From an uncultured Eubacteriales bacterium (lineage in GTDB: Bacteria > Bacillota > Clostridia > Oscillospirales > Acutalibacteraceae): DNA of 64,000 nucleotides. The DNA is taken from the NCBI GenBank assembly GCA_900314355.1, contig OMUY01000096.1:50242-114241 (forward strand), given 5' to 3'. The position numbers and the translations under genes were made by a program. The notes beneath the pieces were generated by a model. It did not search any database and was not told the DNA's origin. It was given only the letters and a program-made list of their open reading frames with translations. Of the stretch, positions 8,259-16,080 are shown piece after piece; position 1 is the stretch's first letter, and each line of letters opens with the position of its first letter.

Positions 8259-9410
8259 TTAAATTTCAGGAATATTAATTTCTATTTCTTTTCCGGCTTT
8301 TGCCGATTTCGCTATTCCATCGATAATAGCCTGATTTATTATAATCTCGCTTGACGGAACAGGCGCAGGAAGATCGTTTTCAACAGCGTCTACGAAAGAC
8401 CTGATTTTCGCCTCGAAATTGTCCATATCGTTGTCCTGAATAGGTATCTTTGTCTCAACCTGTTCGCCTGCGACTTCGTGGTAAATAGTCATAGGTCCGC
8501 CTATAGAGCCGTTCCAACATTCTGTGGAAGGTATTCTCAGTCCGGCCTTGTCGCCGAGAATAAGAGTATCACCGGCGGTGTCCATGTTCATCGCCCATGA
8601 AATTCTGAAATCGAGAGTTATGCCGCCCTCGAGTCTTATGAACGCGGCAGCGAAATCGTCAACCGAGAACACGTCGGCATATTCCGGATGACCGGGATAA
8701 TATGAAGGTCTTTTGCCGAAAATATCAGATGTATAGCCCGAAACCGTGAGCGGTTTGGGGTATCCGACGGCGTTTAAAACCATATCAAGCGAATAGCATC
8801 CGATGTCCGCAAGGGCGCCGAGTCCTGCCGTTTTGTCGTCTATGAAAGACGTGCCGTAAGGGGTCGGTATTCCTCTTCTTCTTCCGCCGCCTGTCTGAAT
8901 GTAATAGACCTTGCCGAGCTCGCCAGACCGTACTATCTTCTTTATCATTTTCATATTGTTGTCGCATCTGGGCTGAAAACCGATGGAAAGAATTCTGCCG
9001 CTTTTTTTCTCGGCTCTGACTATTTCTTCTGCTTCCTCCAAAGTGACGCACATCGGCTTTTCAAGAAGAACGTTTACGCCGTGTTCAAGGGCGTAAATCG
9101 CGCACGGAGCGTGCTGACGGTTGTAAGTGCAGATTGATACCGCATCTATGTCCGGCTCGTTGTCAATAAGCTCCGCTCCCGAAGAATAAAATCTCACGTT
9201 TTTGACGTCATGATCTTTAGCAAATTTTTCCGCCTTGCCGGGAATAAGGTCGGCGAGAGCGACTACTTCGACGTCGTCAAATTTTTTGTAGCATCTAATG
9301 TGCTCTTCGGCTATCCATCCGGTGCCGATTATTCCGACTTTTATATGCTTTCCGGTCGAATCGGGTTTTTCTTCTATTATCGTTTTGAACCTGTCAAGAA
9401 TTTCAGACAT
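8259..9410 (-). CDS. Gfo/Idh/MocA-family NAD(P)-dependent oxidoreductase
   Basis: This 383-residue dehydrogenase belongs to the glucose-fructose oxidoreductase / inositol dehydrogenase family. The N-terminal Rossmann motif 'VGIIGTGWIAEEHIRCY' lies at about residues 24-40, the family 'EKP' signature is in 'VNVLLEKPMCVT', and the C-terminal alpha/beta domain carries 'ALADIGCYSLDM', including the catalytic-type Asp-x-x-x-His/Tyr helix region. It is the first gene of the minus-strand operon and has a strong site (ACGGAGG) before its ATG. The family oxidises sugars and cyclitols such as myo-inositol. With the PI-PLC-like and PfkB genes, a cyclitol route is a reasonable guess, but the family is too broad to fix the substrate. 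Confidence 0.85.
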   Translation of the reverse strand: MSEILDRFKTIIEEKPDSTGKHIKVGIIGTGWIAEEHIRCYKKFDDVEVVALADLIPGKAEKFAKDHDVKNVRFYSSGAELIDNEPDIDAVSICTYNRQHAPCAIYALEHGVNVLLEKPMCVTLEEAEEIVRAEKKSGRILSIGFQPRCDNNMKMIKKIVRSGELGKVYYIQTGGGRRRGIPTPYGTSFIDDKTAGLGALADIGCYSLDMVLNAVGYPKPLTVSGYTSDIFGKRPSYYPGHPEYADVFSVDDFAAAFIRLEGGITLDFRISWAMNMDTAGDTLILGDKAGLRIPSTECWNGSIGGPMTIYHEVAGEQVETKIPIQDNDMDNFEAKIRSFVDAVENDLPAPVPSSEIIINQAIIDGIAKSAKAGKEIEINIPEI

Positions 9411-9676
9411 GAATTTTTCCTCCGTTTAAATGACTTTCTATAATTAAAAATTAAATTTTTTTGAACGATTTGAGTTAAAACAATAAACAACAATATTGAT
9501 ATTTTGTCTGTTTTTGATCAAAATTTATCTATTCATTAGTATATCAACAATTTTATCCGCGGTCAAGAAAAATAAAAAATAAGATGAGAATGAATAATTT
9601 TCAAAATGTTGAGTTTGTTTTTTCGCTTCGTAAAAACAGATGAAAAATAAAGCAAAAATTTTTTTGGACAAAAAAA
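9411..9676 (-). other. AT-rich upstream region of the oxidoreductase operon
   Basis: This very AT-rich gap lies between two minus-strand units and must hold the promoter of the four-gene operon. No clean -35/-10 pair with 17-bp spacing stood out, and no riboswitch was recognised. A ribosome binding site (ACGGAGG) lies at its gene-proximal end. Confidence 0.4.
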
Positions 9677-9700
9677 TCCGCCGTCGGAAGCGGCGGCGGA
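9671..9700 (-). terminator. Terminator of the 9.7-kb dockerin gene
   Basis: TCCGCCG...CGGCGGA hairpin just past the stop codon, followed on the minus strand by a T7 tract. Confidence 0.85.
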
Positions 9701-9718
9701 CATATTCAATTATTAAAG

Positions 9719-10714
9719 TCAGTTGTCATCTGATGTAGCGCCCATAAGCTGAGCAAGCTGTAAGAGCGTCACTTTATTTTTTGAGAAGTTTGACGCATCG
9801 AAAAGCTTTGCAGTCACTTTGCTGCCGTAGAGGTATTCGCTGATTTCGATTTCGGAGTTTTCGTTTCCCTCTTTATCAACTGAAACAATGCTTGTCAAAG
9901 TGTCGTTTTTAAGGTTGAAAACAACTTCGCTACCGTCATCGGTTGTCATTATATATTTATAGTATACGTCGCCGTTTTCTTCTTTCTTGTAAGCTTTGTC
10001 CGGGTCTTTTTCAAGAGTCGGAATTGAAAGATCGCCCGTGAAATCCGAAATATTTATTCCGGAAGACGTTAATAGGGATTGCTGAATGTCGCAGTAAACT
10101 ACCGAACCGTCATTGGCGGTCAAAATAACCTGAATTATCTTGTCGGACGATTTTGTTACAAATCCCATAGTCTGATTGTTTGTCTGGGCTACCATAATCG
10201 AGTCTTTGTTTCTTGCGCCGAAAACGAAGCTCATTTTTTCATCGTCTGTTTTCATAGAGCCTACGATGTAATATTTTCCGTCTTTGAGATATTTGAGCGC
10301 ATCGGGGAGGGGAGTCGGATCTATTTCGGTCCACTCGGAAGCAGGCTCTTCAGATGACGGCTCTTCTGTTGCAGGTTCTTCTGTTGCAGGCTCTTCAGAT
10401 GACGGTTCTTCCGATGTATCCTCCTCGGAAGATGGTTCTTCCGTAACTTCTACTTTTTCTACGAGTCCGGCTGCCATTCTCAAAATTGTTCTCGCATCTG
10501 TTGCGGTTATTTTTCCGTTGCCGTCGATATCGGCTCTTATTAACTGATCTTTGTCGAGCGTGATAAGGCTCGCGGCGCATCTTAAAACCGTTCTCGCGTC
10601 TATCGCTGTAACTTTGTCGTTTTTGTCGACGTCTCCCATGAAATATGCGAAAGAAGATACGGATAAAATTACCGCGACAATAACGGACAAAACCGCTGTC
10701 AATTTTTTCTTCAT
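9719..10714 (-). CDS. Secreted protein with N-terminal dockerin
   Basis: This is a 331-residue exported protein. A signal peptide (first ~24 residues) is followed at once by a type I-like dockerin with two calcium-loop repeats (near residues 28-40 'GDVDKNDKVTAIDAR' and 62-74 'ADIDGNGKITATDAR'). A Glu/Ser/Pro linker of repeated 'EEPSSEE'/'EEPATEE' follows, then a C-terminal domain of about 190 residues rich in predicted beta strands with no recognised family. Placing the dockerin directly after the signal peptide is unusual, as dockerins are normally C-terminal. The paralogue at 10865 has the same architecture and an alignable C-terminal pattern ('SEYLYGSKV' against 'SDFIYGGNL'). It should attach to a cohesin such as the one at 54798; the function of the C-terminal domain is unknown. 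Confidence 0.82.
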   Translation of the reverse strand: MKKKLTAVLSVIVAVILSVSSFAYFMGDVDKNDKVTAIDARTVLRCAASLITLDKDQLIRADIDGNGKITATDARTILRMAAGLVEKVEVTEEPSSEEDTSEEPSSEEPATEEPATEEPSSEEPASEWTEIDPTPLPDALKYLKDGKYYIVGSMKTDDEKMSFVFGARNKDSIMVAQTNNQTMGFVTKSSDKIIQVILTANDGSVVYCDIQQSLLTSSGINISDFTGDLSIPTLEKDPDKAYKKEENGDVYYKYIMTTDDGSEVVFNLKNDTLTSIVSVDKEGNENSEIEISEYLYGSKVTAKLFDASNFSKNKVTLLQLAQLMGATSDDN

Positions 10715-10806
10715 ACTTTTTTCTCCTTGTTATTTTTTTATCTTTCTAATCTAATAATAATTATTTAACCTTGCAAATAACTTAAAACAACTGAAAAATT
10801 ATATAT

Positions 10807-10842
10807 AAAAAACCAAGCTTGAATCATTAAAATCCAAGCTTG
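10807..10842 (-). terminator. Terminator of the 10.9-kb dockerin gene
   Basis: Two copies of the palindrome CAAGCTTG (10814-10821 and 10835-10842) can pair with each other. On the minus strand a GGTTTTTTATAT tract follows. Confidence 0.75.
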
Positions 10843-10864
10843 AATAAAGAAAAAAACCATTTTA

Positions 10865-11908
10865 TTATTCGGTATCTATTCCGAGATCCGAGAAAAAGCT
10901 GATTATTCCTTCCTTTTCGTAGCCGTCTACTGAAAAATATGAATCGGGAAGATTGCCGCCGTAAATAAAATCGCTTATATATACTATTTCCTGACAGTTG
11001 CCGTACGCATCGTAAACTTCAATTCTTTTAAGATTGCCGTCCGAAGCCTTGAATAAAGCGTAGCTTTTGTCAACCGAACTTACGTATTTGTAAACTCTAT
11101 GAATTTTTCCGTTTGACGCAGCCTCTGTTTCAACAGAATCATATGTCATTGAAGTTACTCCGCCGATAGAGCTTACCGATTCTGTCAGCTCGCTTAAATC
11201 TATTCCGGCTGCCTTTGCGATTGTTTCGCTCACTTCAAAATATATCTTTTTGCCACCGGAAGATATGCCGCGCATATAAAGTTTAGCAGTAGTTTTTTCC
11301 TTGCCGAGGATTTTTGAAGTTGTGGATTTAATCAATACAGTAACAGGTTTGCCGCTCATCTCTGTTTCGAGTACGAGGTCTTTTCCGTTTAACGCGTAAT
11401 CAATGGCGTTGTTCGCGTTTGAATCTGTAATACTTCCTTTAAGTCTGTATCTCGATGAAAGGAACGCCTCAATCTGTTCTTTTTCCTTCTCCTCGTCTGT
11501 TTTTTCAGATTTTGTTGTTTCTTCTGTCGTTTTTTCCTCTGTTGAAGGTTCTTCAGTGACGGGTTCTTCTGTCGTGCTTTCTTCGGTTGTCGGCTGTTTT
11601 GTCGTATTTTCCTCGGACGAAGTTTCTTCGCCTACTTCTATAAAATCTTCGAGGTGAGCCGACATTCTCAAAGCTTTTCTCGCATCGCCCGCAGTTATTT
11701 TTCCGTTGCCGTCTACGTCAGCTCTTTTCATCTGCTCTTCGTTGTCAAACGTGCTCAGCTTCGCCGACACTCTGAGTATCGCCCTCGCGTCTACAGCGGT
11801 GACTTTTCCGTCGATATTTACGTCCCCCAAAAGATAAGCGTACGACGAAAACGCCGTAACCGCGGCAAGAATTAAAGATAAAGCAATCGCCGGTATTCTC
11901 TTTTTCAT
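10865..11908 (-). CDS. Secreted protein with N-terminal dockerin (paralogue)
   Basis: This 347-residue protein shares the architecture of its downstream neighbour: signal peptide, two dockerin calcium loops ('GDVNIDGKVTAVDAR' and 'ADVDGNGKITAGDAR'), a Thr/Glu-rich linker built of 'TTEEPS/VTEEP' units, and a C-terminal domain of about 190 residues. The C-terminal domain is Lys/Ser/beta-rich and weakly recalls LolA-like lipoprotein-carrier sheets, but I do not claim that family. The pair most likely arose by tandem duplication, and each has its own terminator. There is no catalytic motif, so these may be structural or carbohydrate-binding partners in a cohesin-dockerin assembly. Confidence 0.82.
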   Translation of the reverse strand: MKKRIPAIALSLILAAVTAFSSYAYLLGDVNIDGKVTAVDARAILRVSAKLSTFDNEEQMKRADVDGNGKITAGDARKALRMSAHLEDFIEVGEETSSEENTTKQPTTEESTTEEPVTEEPSTEEKTTEETTKSEKTDEEKEKEQIEAFLSSRYRLKGSITDSNANNAIDYALNGKDLVLETEMSGKPVTVLIKSTTSKILGKEKTTAKLYMRGISSGGKKIYFEVSETIAKAAGIDLSELTESVSSIGGVTSMTYDSVETEAASNGKIHRVYKYVSSVDKSYALFKASDGNLKRIEVYDAYGNCQEIVYISDFIYGGNLPDSYFSVDGYEKEGIISFFSDLGIDTE

Positions 11909-12155
11909 TTTTTTATCTCCTATTATTAAATTAAGTAATTTTATTTATTTTATTCATATTCTATCACTACTTGAATTTTATATCAAGCGTAATATTATGA
12001 GATTTCAGAAAATCAATTTGCGTGATTAAACTGAAAAATTTATAATAAAAAGAATTTTAATTTAAATTAAATATAATTTAAATCATATTTAAGTTTTCAA
12101 TATTAATATTTGTCTTACAAAAAAATAAAGCAAAACGCTTAGGAGGAAAAAATAT

Positions 12156-13946
12156 ATGGATGACGATAAGTTCGCTAATGAAAATAACGAAATAAATAAT
12201 AATCCTGATAACAATTCCGGAAATGGAAAACCTGCCGCTTCGGACGGCTCGGATACTGCAGAATTCAACGCTTATTCTTCATCAGACAATGAGCAGAATA
12301 ACACAACGGCTGAAGAAAACGCAGAAAATGACAATCGTTCGCAAAATTACGGACAGACCGCGGACGAAAACAATAACGTACAATCGGAACAGCCGAATTA
12401 CGGTCAGCCTCCTGTTGACGGCTCTTACAATTATCCGCCACAGAACAACAATCAGTATGGCGGCGAGTTCAGAAATCCCTACAGCAATAATCAATATCCG
12501 GGCAGCAGCGGCGCAAACGGCGGCGAGTTCAGAAATTCCTACAGCAATAATCCGTATTCGGGAAATAACGGCGGAAACGGCAATAACGGATATTATCCTC
12601 AAAACGGCAATAACGGAGACCCGAATAAACCCAAGACTAAAAAAAAGAATACCGGATTAAAAGTATTTATTATAGTAATTGCTGTTATCGCTGTCGCGGC
12701 AATAATTGCAATGGTCGCTCTTTTCAACGGCAATGACAAATCCGGGAAAGATAATTCAAATTCCACGGAGGTTGTTTCATCCGAAGACAACGGAGGAAAT
12801 TCGAGCGAGAAAAAAGGCACAGGCGACGGCGTCGGAATTTCGGCGAAATCTTCATCTTCAAATTCGACGGATGCGACAGGCGTTTATGAGAAAGCCTCAA
12901 AATACAACGTAGGCATTATGGTTTACCAGAACGGACAGCTCGGCGGAGAAGGCTCCGGCGTTCTTGCGGCGGAGAAAAACGGCAAGACATACGTTATCAC
13001 CTGCGCGCATGTAATCAATTATTCAAATGTCTCTATAAAGGTTTTGATGTCGGACGGAACAGAGTACGATACAAAGACAGTCGGTCTTGATTCTAAGACT
13101 GATATCGGCGTGCTTTCAATAGAAAAGACAGGCCTTACAATAGCCGATTTTGCAGACTCCGATGACCTTGTCGTTGGACAAAAGGTTTATGCGATAGGCA
13201 ACCCAGGAGGCTCTGAATTTTACGGCTCTTTCACAGACGGAATGATTTCCGCCATAGGAAGACCGATAAGCTCGGACTCGGGATATGTCAGAGAATGTAT
13301 TCAGCACACTGCGGCTATCAACCCCGGAAACTCAGGCGGCGCTCTTGTAAATGAAAAAGGCGAGGTAATCGGAATTAATTCTGCTAAGATTGCCAGCACA
13401 GAATACGAAGGAATGGGTTTTGCGGTTCCGTCTAACGTAGTAATCGAAGTATTCAATTCCATAGTTAAAAACGGATATGTCACAGGCAGAGCAAAACTCG
13501 GCATAAGCTACACGACTCCTGCACAGTACAGCCAGTATTACTCAATGTACGTTCAGATGTCCGGACTTCCGTCGGGATCTATCGTAATCGCTGCCATCAA
13601 TGACGATTCGGATCTTAAAAATTATGATGTACAGGTCGGCGACCTCATCACTCAGGTAAACGGAAAAGATCTTGACAATACGGACGCGTTGGCGGAAGCT
13701 ATCGAGAAAGCATCGGTAGGCGACGAGATGGAGCTTACAATAGTCAGGATAAAACAGTCTGGCAACAAACTCACCCACTCTACAAATAAGATTAAAGTAA
13801 AGTTGGTTGAGGATACGTCAACAGGCGCTGCCGACGAAACAACGACAAAACAGCAGAGCGACGAGGAAGATTTCTACAATTATTTCAACCGTTACTTCAA
13901 TCAGCAGGGCGGCTCTTCAGACTCGGGTTCCGGAACACTCGGATAA
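12156..13946 (+). CDS. HtrA/DegP-like membrane serine protease with N/Q-rich cytoplasmic tail
   Basis: This is a 596-residue envelope quality-control protease. Residues 1-~165 are a low-complexity Asn/Gln/Gly/Tyr-rich cytoplasmic tail with internal repeats ('GGEFRN.YSNN'). A single membrane helix (~170-192) follows, then a Ser/Asn-rich spacer. The trypsin-like domain has the complete triad His285 ('ITCAHV'), Asp316 ('KTDIGVL') and Ser393 ('NPGNSGGAL'). One PDZ domain (~455-550) and an acidic Ser/Gly-rich end complete it. Start ATG is fixed by AGGAGG 12 bp upstream. The gene is monocistronic, ended by a strong terminator. Clostridial HtrA proteins share the TM-protease-PDZ plan; the long N/Q-rich tail is larger than usual and resembles low-complexity segments elsewhere in this window. 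Confidence 0.93.
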   Translation: MDDDKFANENNEINNNPDNNSGNGKPAASDGSDTAEFNAYSSSDNEQNNTTAEENAENDNRSQNYGQTADENNNVQSEQPNYGQPPVDGSYNYPPQNNNQYGGEFRNPYSNNQYPGSSGANGGEFRNSYSNNPYSGNNGGNGNNGYYPQNGNNGDPNKPKTKKKNTGLKVFIIVIAVIAVAAIIAMVALFNGNDKSGKDNSNSTEVVSSEDNGGNSSEKKGTGDGVGISAKSSSSNSTDATGVYEKASKYNVGIMVYQNGQLGGEGSGVLAAEKNGKTYVITCAHVINYSNVSIKVLMSDGTEYDTKTVGLDSKTDIGVLSIEKTGLTIADFADSDDLVVGQKVYAIGNPGGSEFYGSFTDGMISAIGRPISSDSGYVRECIQHTAAINPGNSGGALVNEKGEVIGINSAKIASTEYEGMGFAVPSNVVIEVFNSIVKNGYVTGRAKLGISYTTPAQYSQYYSMYVQMSGLPSGSIVIAAINDDSDLKNYDVQVGDLITQVNGKDLDNTDALAEAIEKASVGDEMELTIVRIKQSGNKLTHSTNKIKVKLVEDTSTGAADETTTKQQSDEEDFYNYFNRYFNQQGGSSDSGSGTLG

Positions 13947-14006
13947 GTTGACGCTAAAGTACGGCTTGAAGATTAATTAATTTCAAATCACGCTTAAAAA
14001 ATGAAG

Positions 14007-14040
14007 GCAGACAGGCTAATTGCCGGTCTGCTTTTTTTTT
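14007..14040 (+). terminator. Terminator of the HtrA-like gene
   Basis: GCAGACAGGC / GCCGGTCTGC stem (one mismatch) with a T9 tract. Confidence 0.92.
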
Positions 14041-14062
14041 AAATTAATTCAAGATGAAAAAT

Positions 14063-14099
14063 CGGGACTTCGGAAAGATAATCTTTTTCCGAAATCCCG
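14063..14099. terminator. Second hairpin between HtrA-like gene and hpf
   Basis: The 14-bp stem CGGGACTTCGGAAA / TTTCCGAAATCCCG has one wobble. On the minus strand it is followed by ATTTTTC and can end hpf transcription; on the plus strand by TTATTTTATTT. The 90 bp from here to the hpf stop hold nothing recognisable. Confidence 0.7.
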
Positions 14100-14189
14100 T
14101 TATTTTATTTATTCGGCTTATTTATCGGATTGTAAACGCCTGTGAATTATCTGTTGTAAAGTCAAAGCGCGTTTTAATCCTTATGCTGA

Positions 14190-14732
14190 TTACTCGTTTG
14201 TGGGTTCAAGAAGACCGTAGCCTCCGTTCGAGCGTTTGTAGACTACCGAAATCTCATCCGTCGCCGAATTTCTGAACATGTAAAACTCGTGTCCGAGCAG
14301 ATTCATCTGAAGAATTGCTTCATCAACCGACTGCGGTTTGACCGCAATGTTTTTAGTTCTGACTACTTCGTAATCCGTCTCGTCAACTACGTTGTCCGGT
14401 GCGCCCTGCTCCGGCGTGATAAGATCGTCGATAGATCCGGATTTAAGTCTTTTTTCGAGCTTTGTCTTGTTCTTTCTGATCTGACGGATAAGCGTGTCAA
14501 CGCATTTGTCAAGAGCTTCGGAGAGATCGTCGGCTTTTTCCTGAGCTCTGAAAATCATTCCCTTGTTGCTGATTGTAATCTCAACTTCTTTGAATTTTTT
14601 TTCAGCAGTGGCGACAATTTTCGCCGAAGCGTCAGGTCCGAAGAAACGCTCTATTTTTTTGAGCTTTTTCTCCGCTCTCTGCTTGAAATCTTCTCTTGGT
14701 GAACATTTTCTGCCGGTAATTGTAATATTCAT
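14190..14732 (-). CDS. hpf: Ribosome hibernation promoting factor, long form
   Basis: This is a 180-residue long-form HPF/RaiA. The N-terminal S30AE domain (~1-100) begins 'MNITITGRK' and binds in the decoding region of the 30S subunit. The C-terminal domain (~122-178, 'VRTKNIAVKPQSVDEAILQMNLLGH') drives ribosome dimerisation to 100S. The length matches the long form typical of Firmicutes. A promoter with 17-bp spacing and a GGAAAGGCGG site precede it. It lies directly downstream of, and on the same strand as, the capsid cassette, but a terminator at 14827 and its own promoter separate the two. Confidence 0.95.
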   Translation of the reverse strand: MNITITGRKCSPREDFKQRAEKKLKKIERFFGPDASAKIVATAEKKFKEVEITISNKGMIFRAQEKADDLSEALDKCVDTLIRQIRKNKTKLEKRLKSGSIDDLITPEQGAPDNVVDETDYEVVRTKNIAVKPQSVDEAILQMNLLGHEFYMFRNSATDEISVVYKRSNGGYGLLEPTNE

Positions 14733-14765
14733 ACGTAAACCGCCTTTCCTTTTAGATTCAATTAA

Positions 14766-14794
14766 ATTATACCACTAATTACCTTAAAAGTAAA
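14766..14794 (-). promoter_or_regulatory. hpf promoter
   Basis: On the minus strand: TTTACT, 17 bp, TATAAT, about 35 bp upstream of the hpf start. Confidence 0.65.
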
Positions 14795-14813
14795 TAAAAA
14801 ATTGGTAAAAATG

Positions 14814-14850
14814 TAAAAAATATCTCATGCGGATAAGCAGTTCTCCGCAT
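14814..14850 (-). terminator. Terminator of the capsid cassette
   Basis: TGCGGA / TCCGCA stem with a 10-nt loop, followed on the minus strand by GAGATATTTTTTAC, 40 bp beyond the last cassette gene. Confidence 0.7.
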
Positions 14851-14888
14851 CAAACATTCACTGTAAATTACAGCCCGGCAGGACTTTT

Positions 14889-15251
14889 TTATATCTTGAC
14901 TTTAAATTTGGCGGATATTGATTTGCAGTTTAATTCGGATGAATATTTCATTCTGCCGGACGTAAAATTATCCGCTTTTATCTCATCTGAAAAAATTTTG
15001 TTTTTTACTGATTCCAGCGTTTTGAGCGCATCTGTTTCGGAATTTGCCATAGGTTCCAATAAATCTATTTTTATAACGGCGAAACTTTCTTCACTGGCGA
15101 ACTCCGCGGAATAAAGCGTGAAAACGAGCGTTTCATTATCGATAAAATCGGATTTGCCGCCGGGGTAGCCTTCAATTATGACTTTGCCTGAAAATTGTTC
15201 GTCTGATTTGAAAACTGATATGTAATTTTGAATTAAATTCGATAAGTTCAT
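14889..15251 (-). CDS. Small phage neck/tail-completion-like protein
   Basis: This is a 120-residue soluble protein, the last gene of the capsid cassette. The sequence starts 'MNLSNLIQNYISVF' and continues as mixed alpha/beta. Size, position after a connector and a head-closure-like gene, and the pattern of a short N-terminal helix then strands resemble tail-terminator or minor tail proteins of siphoviruses, but I recognise no specific family. A good site (AGAAAGGA) precedes the ATG and the gap to the upstream gene is 19 bp, so it is cotranscribed. No tail tube, tape-measure or baseplate gene follows. Confidence 0.5.
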   Translation of the reverse strand: MNLSNLIQNYISVFKSDEQFSGKVIIEGYPGGKSDFIDNETLVFTLYSAEFASEESFAVIKIDLLEPMANSETDALKTLESVKNKIFSDEIKADNFTSGRMKYSSELNCKSISAKFKVKI

Positions 15252-15270
15252 TTTGTCCTTTCTAAAAAAA

Positions 15271-15603
15271 TCAGAATTTTCTTATTACAGACCTGAAATA
15301 TACCGCCTCTTGCCCGAAATACACGTTTTCGGTCTTGATAATTCTGTATTTTTCTCCGCCTGTAATAAGTGTTCCGTTTTCCGCCAGATTAATCGGAAGC
15401 GACGAAGGAGAGCGAACCTCTAAATATTTTTCTCCGTCAAGTCCGTTAATCAGGGCATTGGTTTTTACATACATCTTGTTTTTGTATCTGAGCGGTGAAA
15501 TAATCGCTTTCCCTTCTCCGATTTTTTCGCCGCCGGAGACATATATTTCAACAGTTCTACCGTACTTTGTTGTCTCGATTTCAATAATTTTTTTTAAATC
15601 CAT
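15271..15603 (-). CDS. Small phage head-closure-like protein
   Basis: This is a 110-residue protein if translation begins at the ATG at 15603 ('MDLKKIIEIETT'). An in-frame TTG at 15657 would add 18 residues. Neither start has a convincing ribosome binding site. The sequence is beta-rich ('GRTVEIYVSGGEKIGEG', 'GGEKYRIIKTENV', 'AVYFRSVIRKF') and resembles phage head-closure/neck proteins such as the SPP1 gp16 type, which are beta-barrels of similar length with a strand ending in a basic C-terminus. The call relies mainly on size, fold impression and position between a connector-like and a tail-completion-like gene. Confidence 0.5.
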   Translation of the reverse strand: MDLKKIIEIETTKYGRTVEIYVSGGEKIGEGKAIISPLRYKNKMYVKTNALINGLDGEKYLEVRSPSSLPINLAENGTLITGGEKYRIIKTENVYFGQEAVYFRSVIRKF

Positions 15604-15664
15604 TGTAATGTGATTGTTTTTTTTAATGAAAGAGTTTTCCGACTGCCCGTAAATCAATAAATCA

Positions 15665-15697
15665 AGCCGTCCGAAATTTTACGTTTGACGGACGGCT
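15665..15697 (-). other. Internal hairpin in the capsid cassette
   Basis: A perfect 9-bp inverted repeat (AGCCGTCCG / CGGACGGCT) lies between the connector-like and head-closure-like genes. On the minus strand it is followed by TTGATTTATTGATTT, a weak U tract. It may lower expression of the last two genes relative to the capsid genes. Confidence 0.5.
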
Positions 15698-15732
15698 CGA
15701 AATTAAAAAAACGGAAATAAATTATATTTTCG

Positions 15733-16080
15733 TCATACCGTTTTTATTTCAAATGAGTTTTTCATATATACGGCGGTTCTTTTGAAAGACTCGTTTTTTA
15801 TTGATTCAAAATTTTTCAACTGCGCATTAATGTCTTTTTCTGCCGATACGTCGCCCGATTTGAATTTTACAACGCAGTCATCTTTTTCAGACTTCAAATA
15901 AAGACATACGGCGTCTGCGGCGGCTGCGAAAACAACCGGTTCGAGAGAAGAATATTCATCTTTAATAAGTTCTTCCGATAAAAACGCCGCGCTGAGCTCG
16001 CAGAAATTCATAAGTTTTGCGTTGTCATCAGCTGTGAAAAACGTCTGCGCCTTTGAAAATACTTTTTTACTGTCTATCAT
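15733..16080 (-). CDS. Phage head-tail connector-like protein
   Basis: This is a 115-residue, mostly alpha-helical protein. Its start overlaps the stop of the major capsid gene by 4 bp (ATGA), which indicates coupled translation. The pattern of a helical N-terminal half with many Ala ('VVFAAAADAVCLYL') and a loop with Lys/Asp resembles head-tail connector / head-completion proteins (HK97 gp6 type), which are about 100 residues, helical and encoded immediately after the major capsid protein. The family call rests on this gene order and fold impression, not on a diagnostic motif. Confidence 0.55.
   Translation of the reverse strand: MIDSKKVFSKAQTFFTADDNAKLMNFCELSAAFLSEELIKDEYSSLEPVVFAAAADAVCLYLKSEKDDCVVKFKSGDVSAEKDINAQLKNFESIKNESFKRTAVYMKNSFEIKTV

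Noticed and set aside
14160-14275. Small plus-strand frame over the hpf 3' end
   Set aside because: Overlaps a clearly conserved gene on the other strand and lacks a ribosome binding site.
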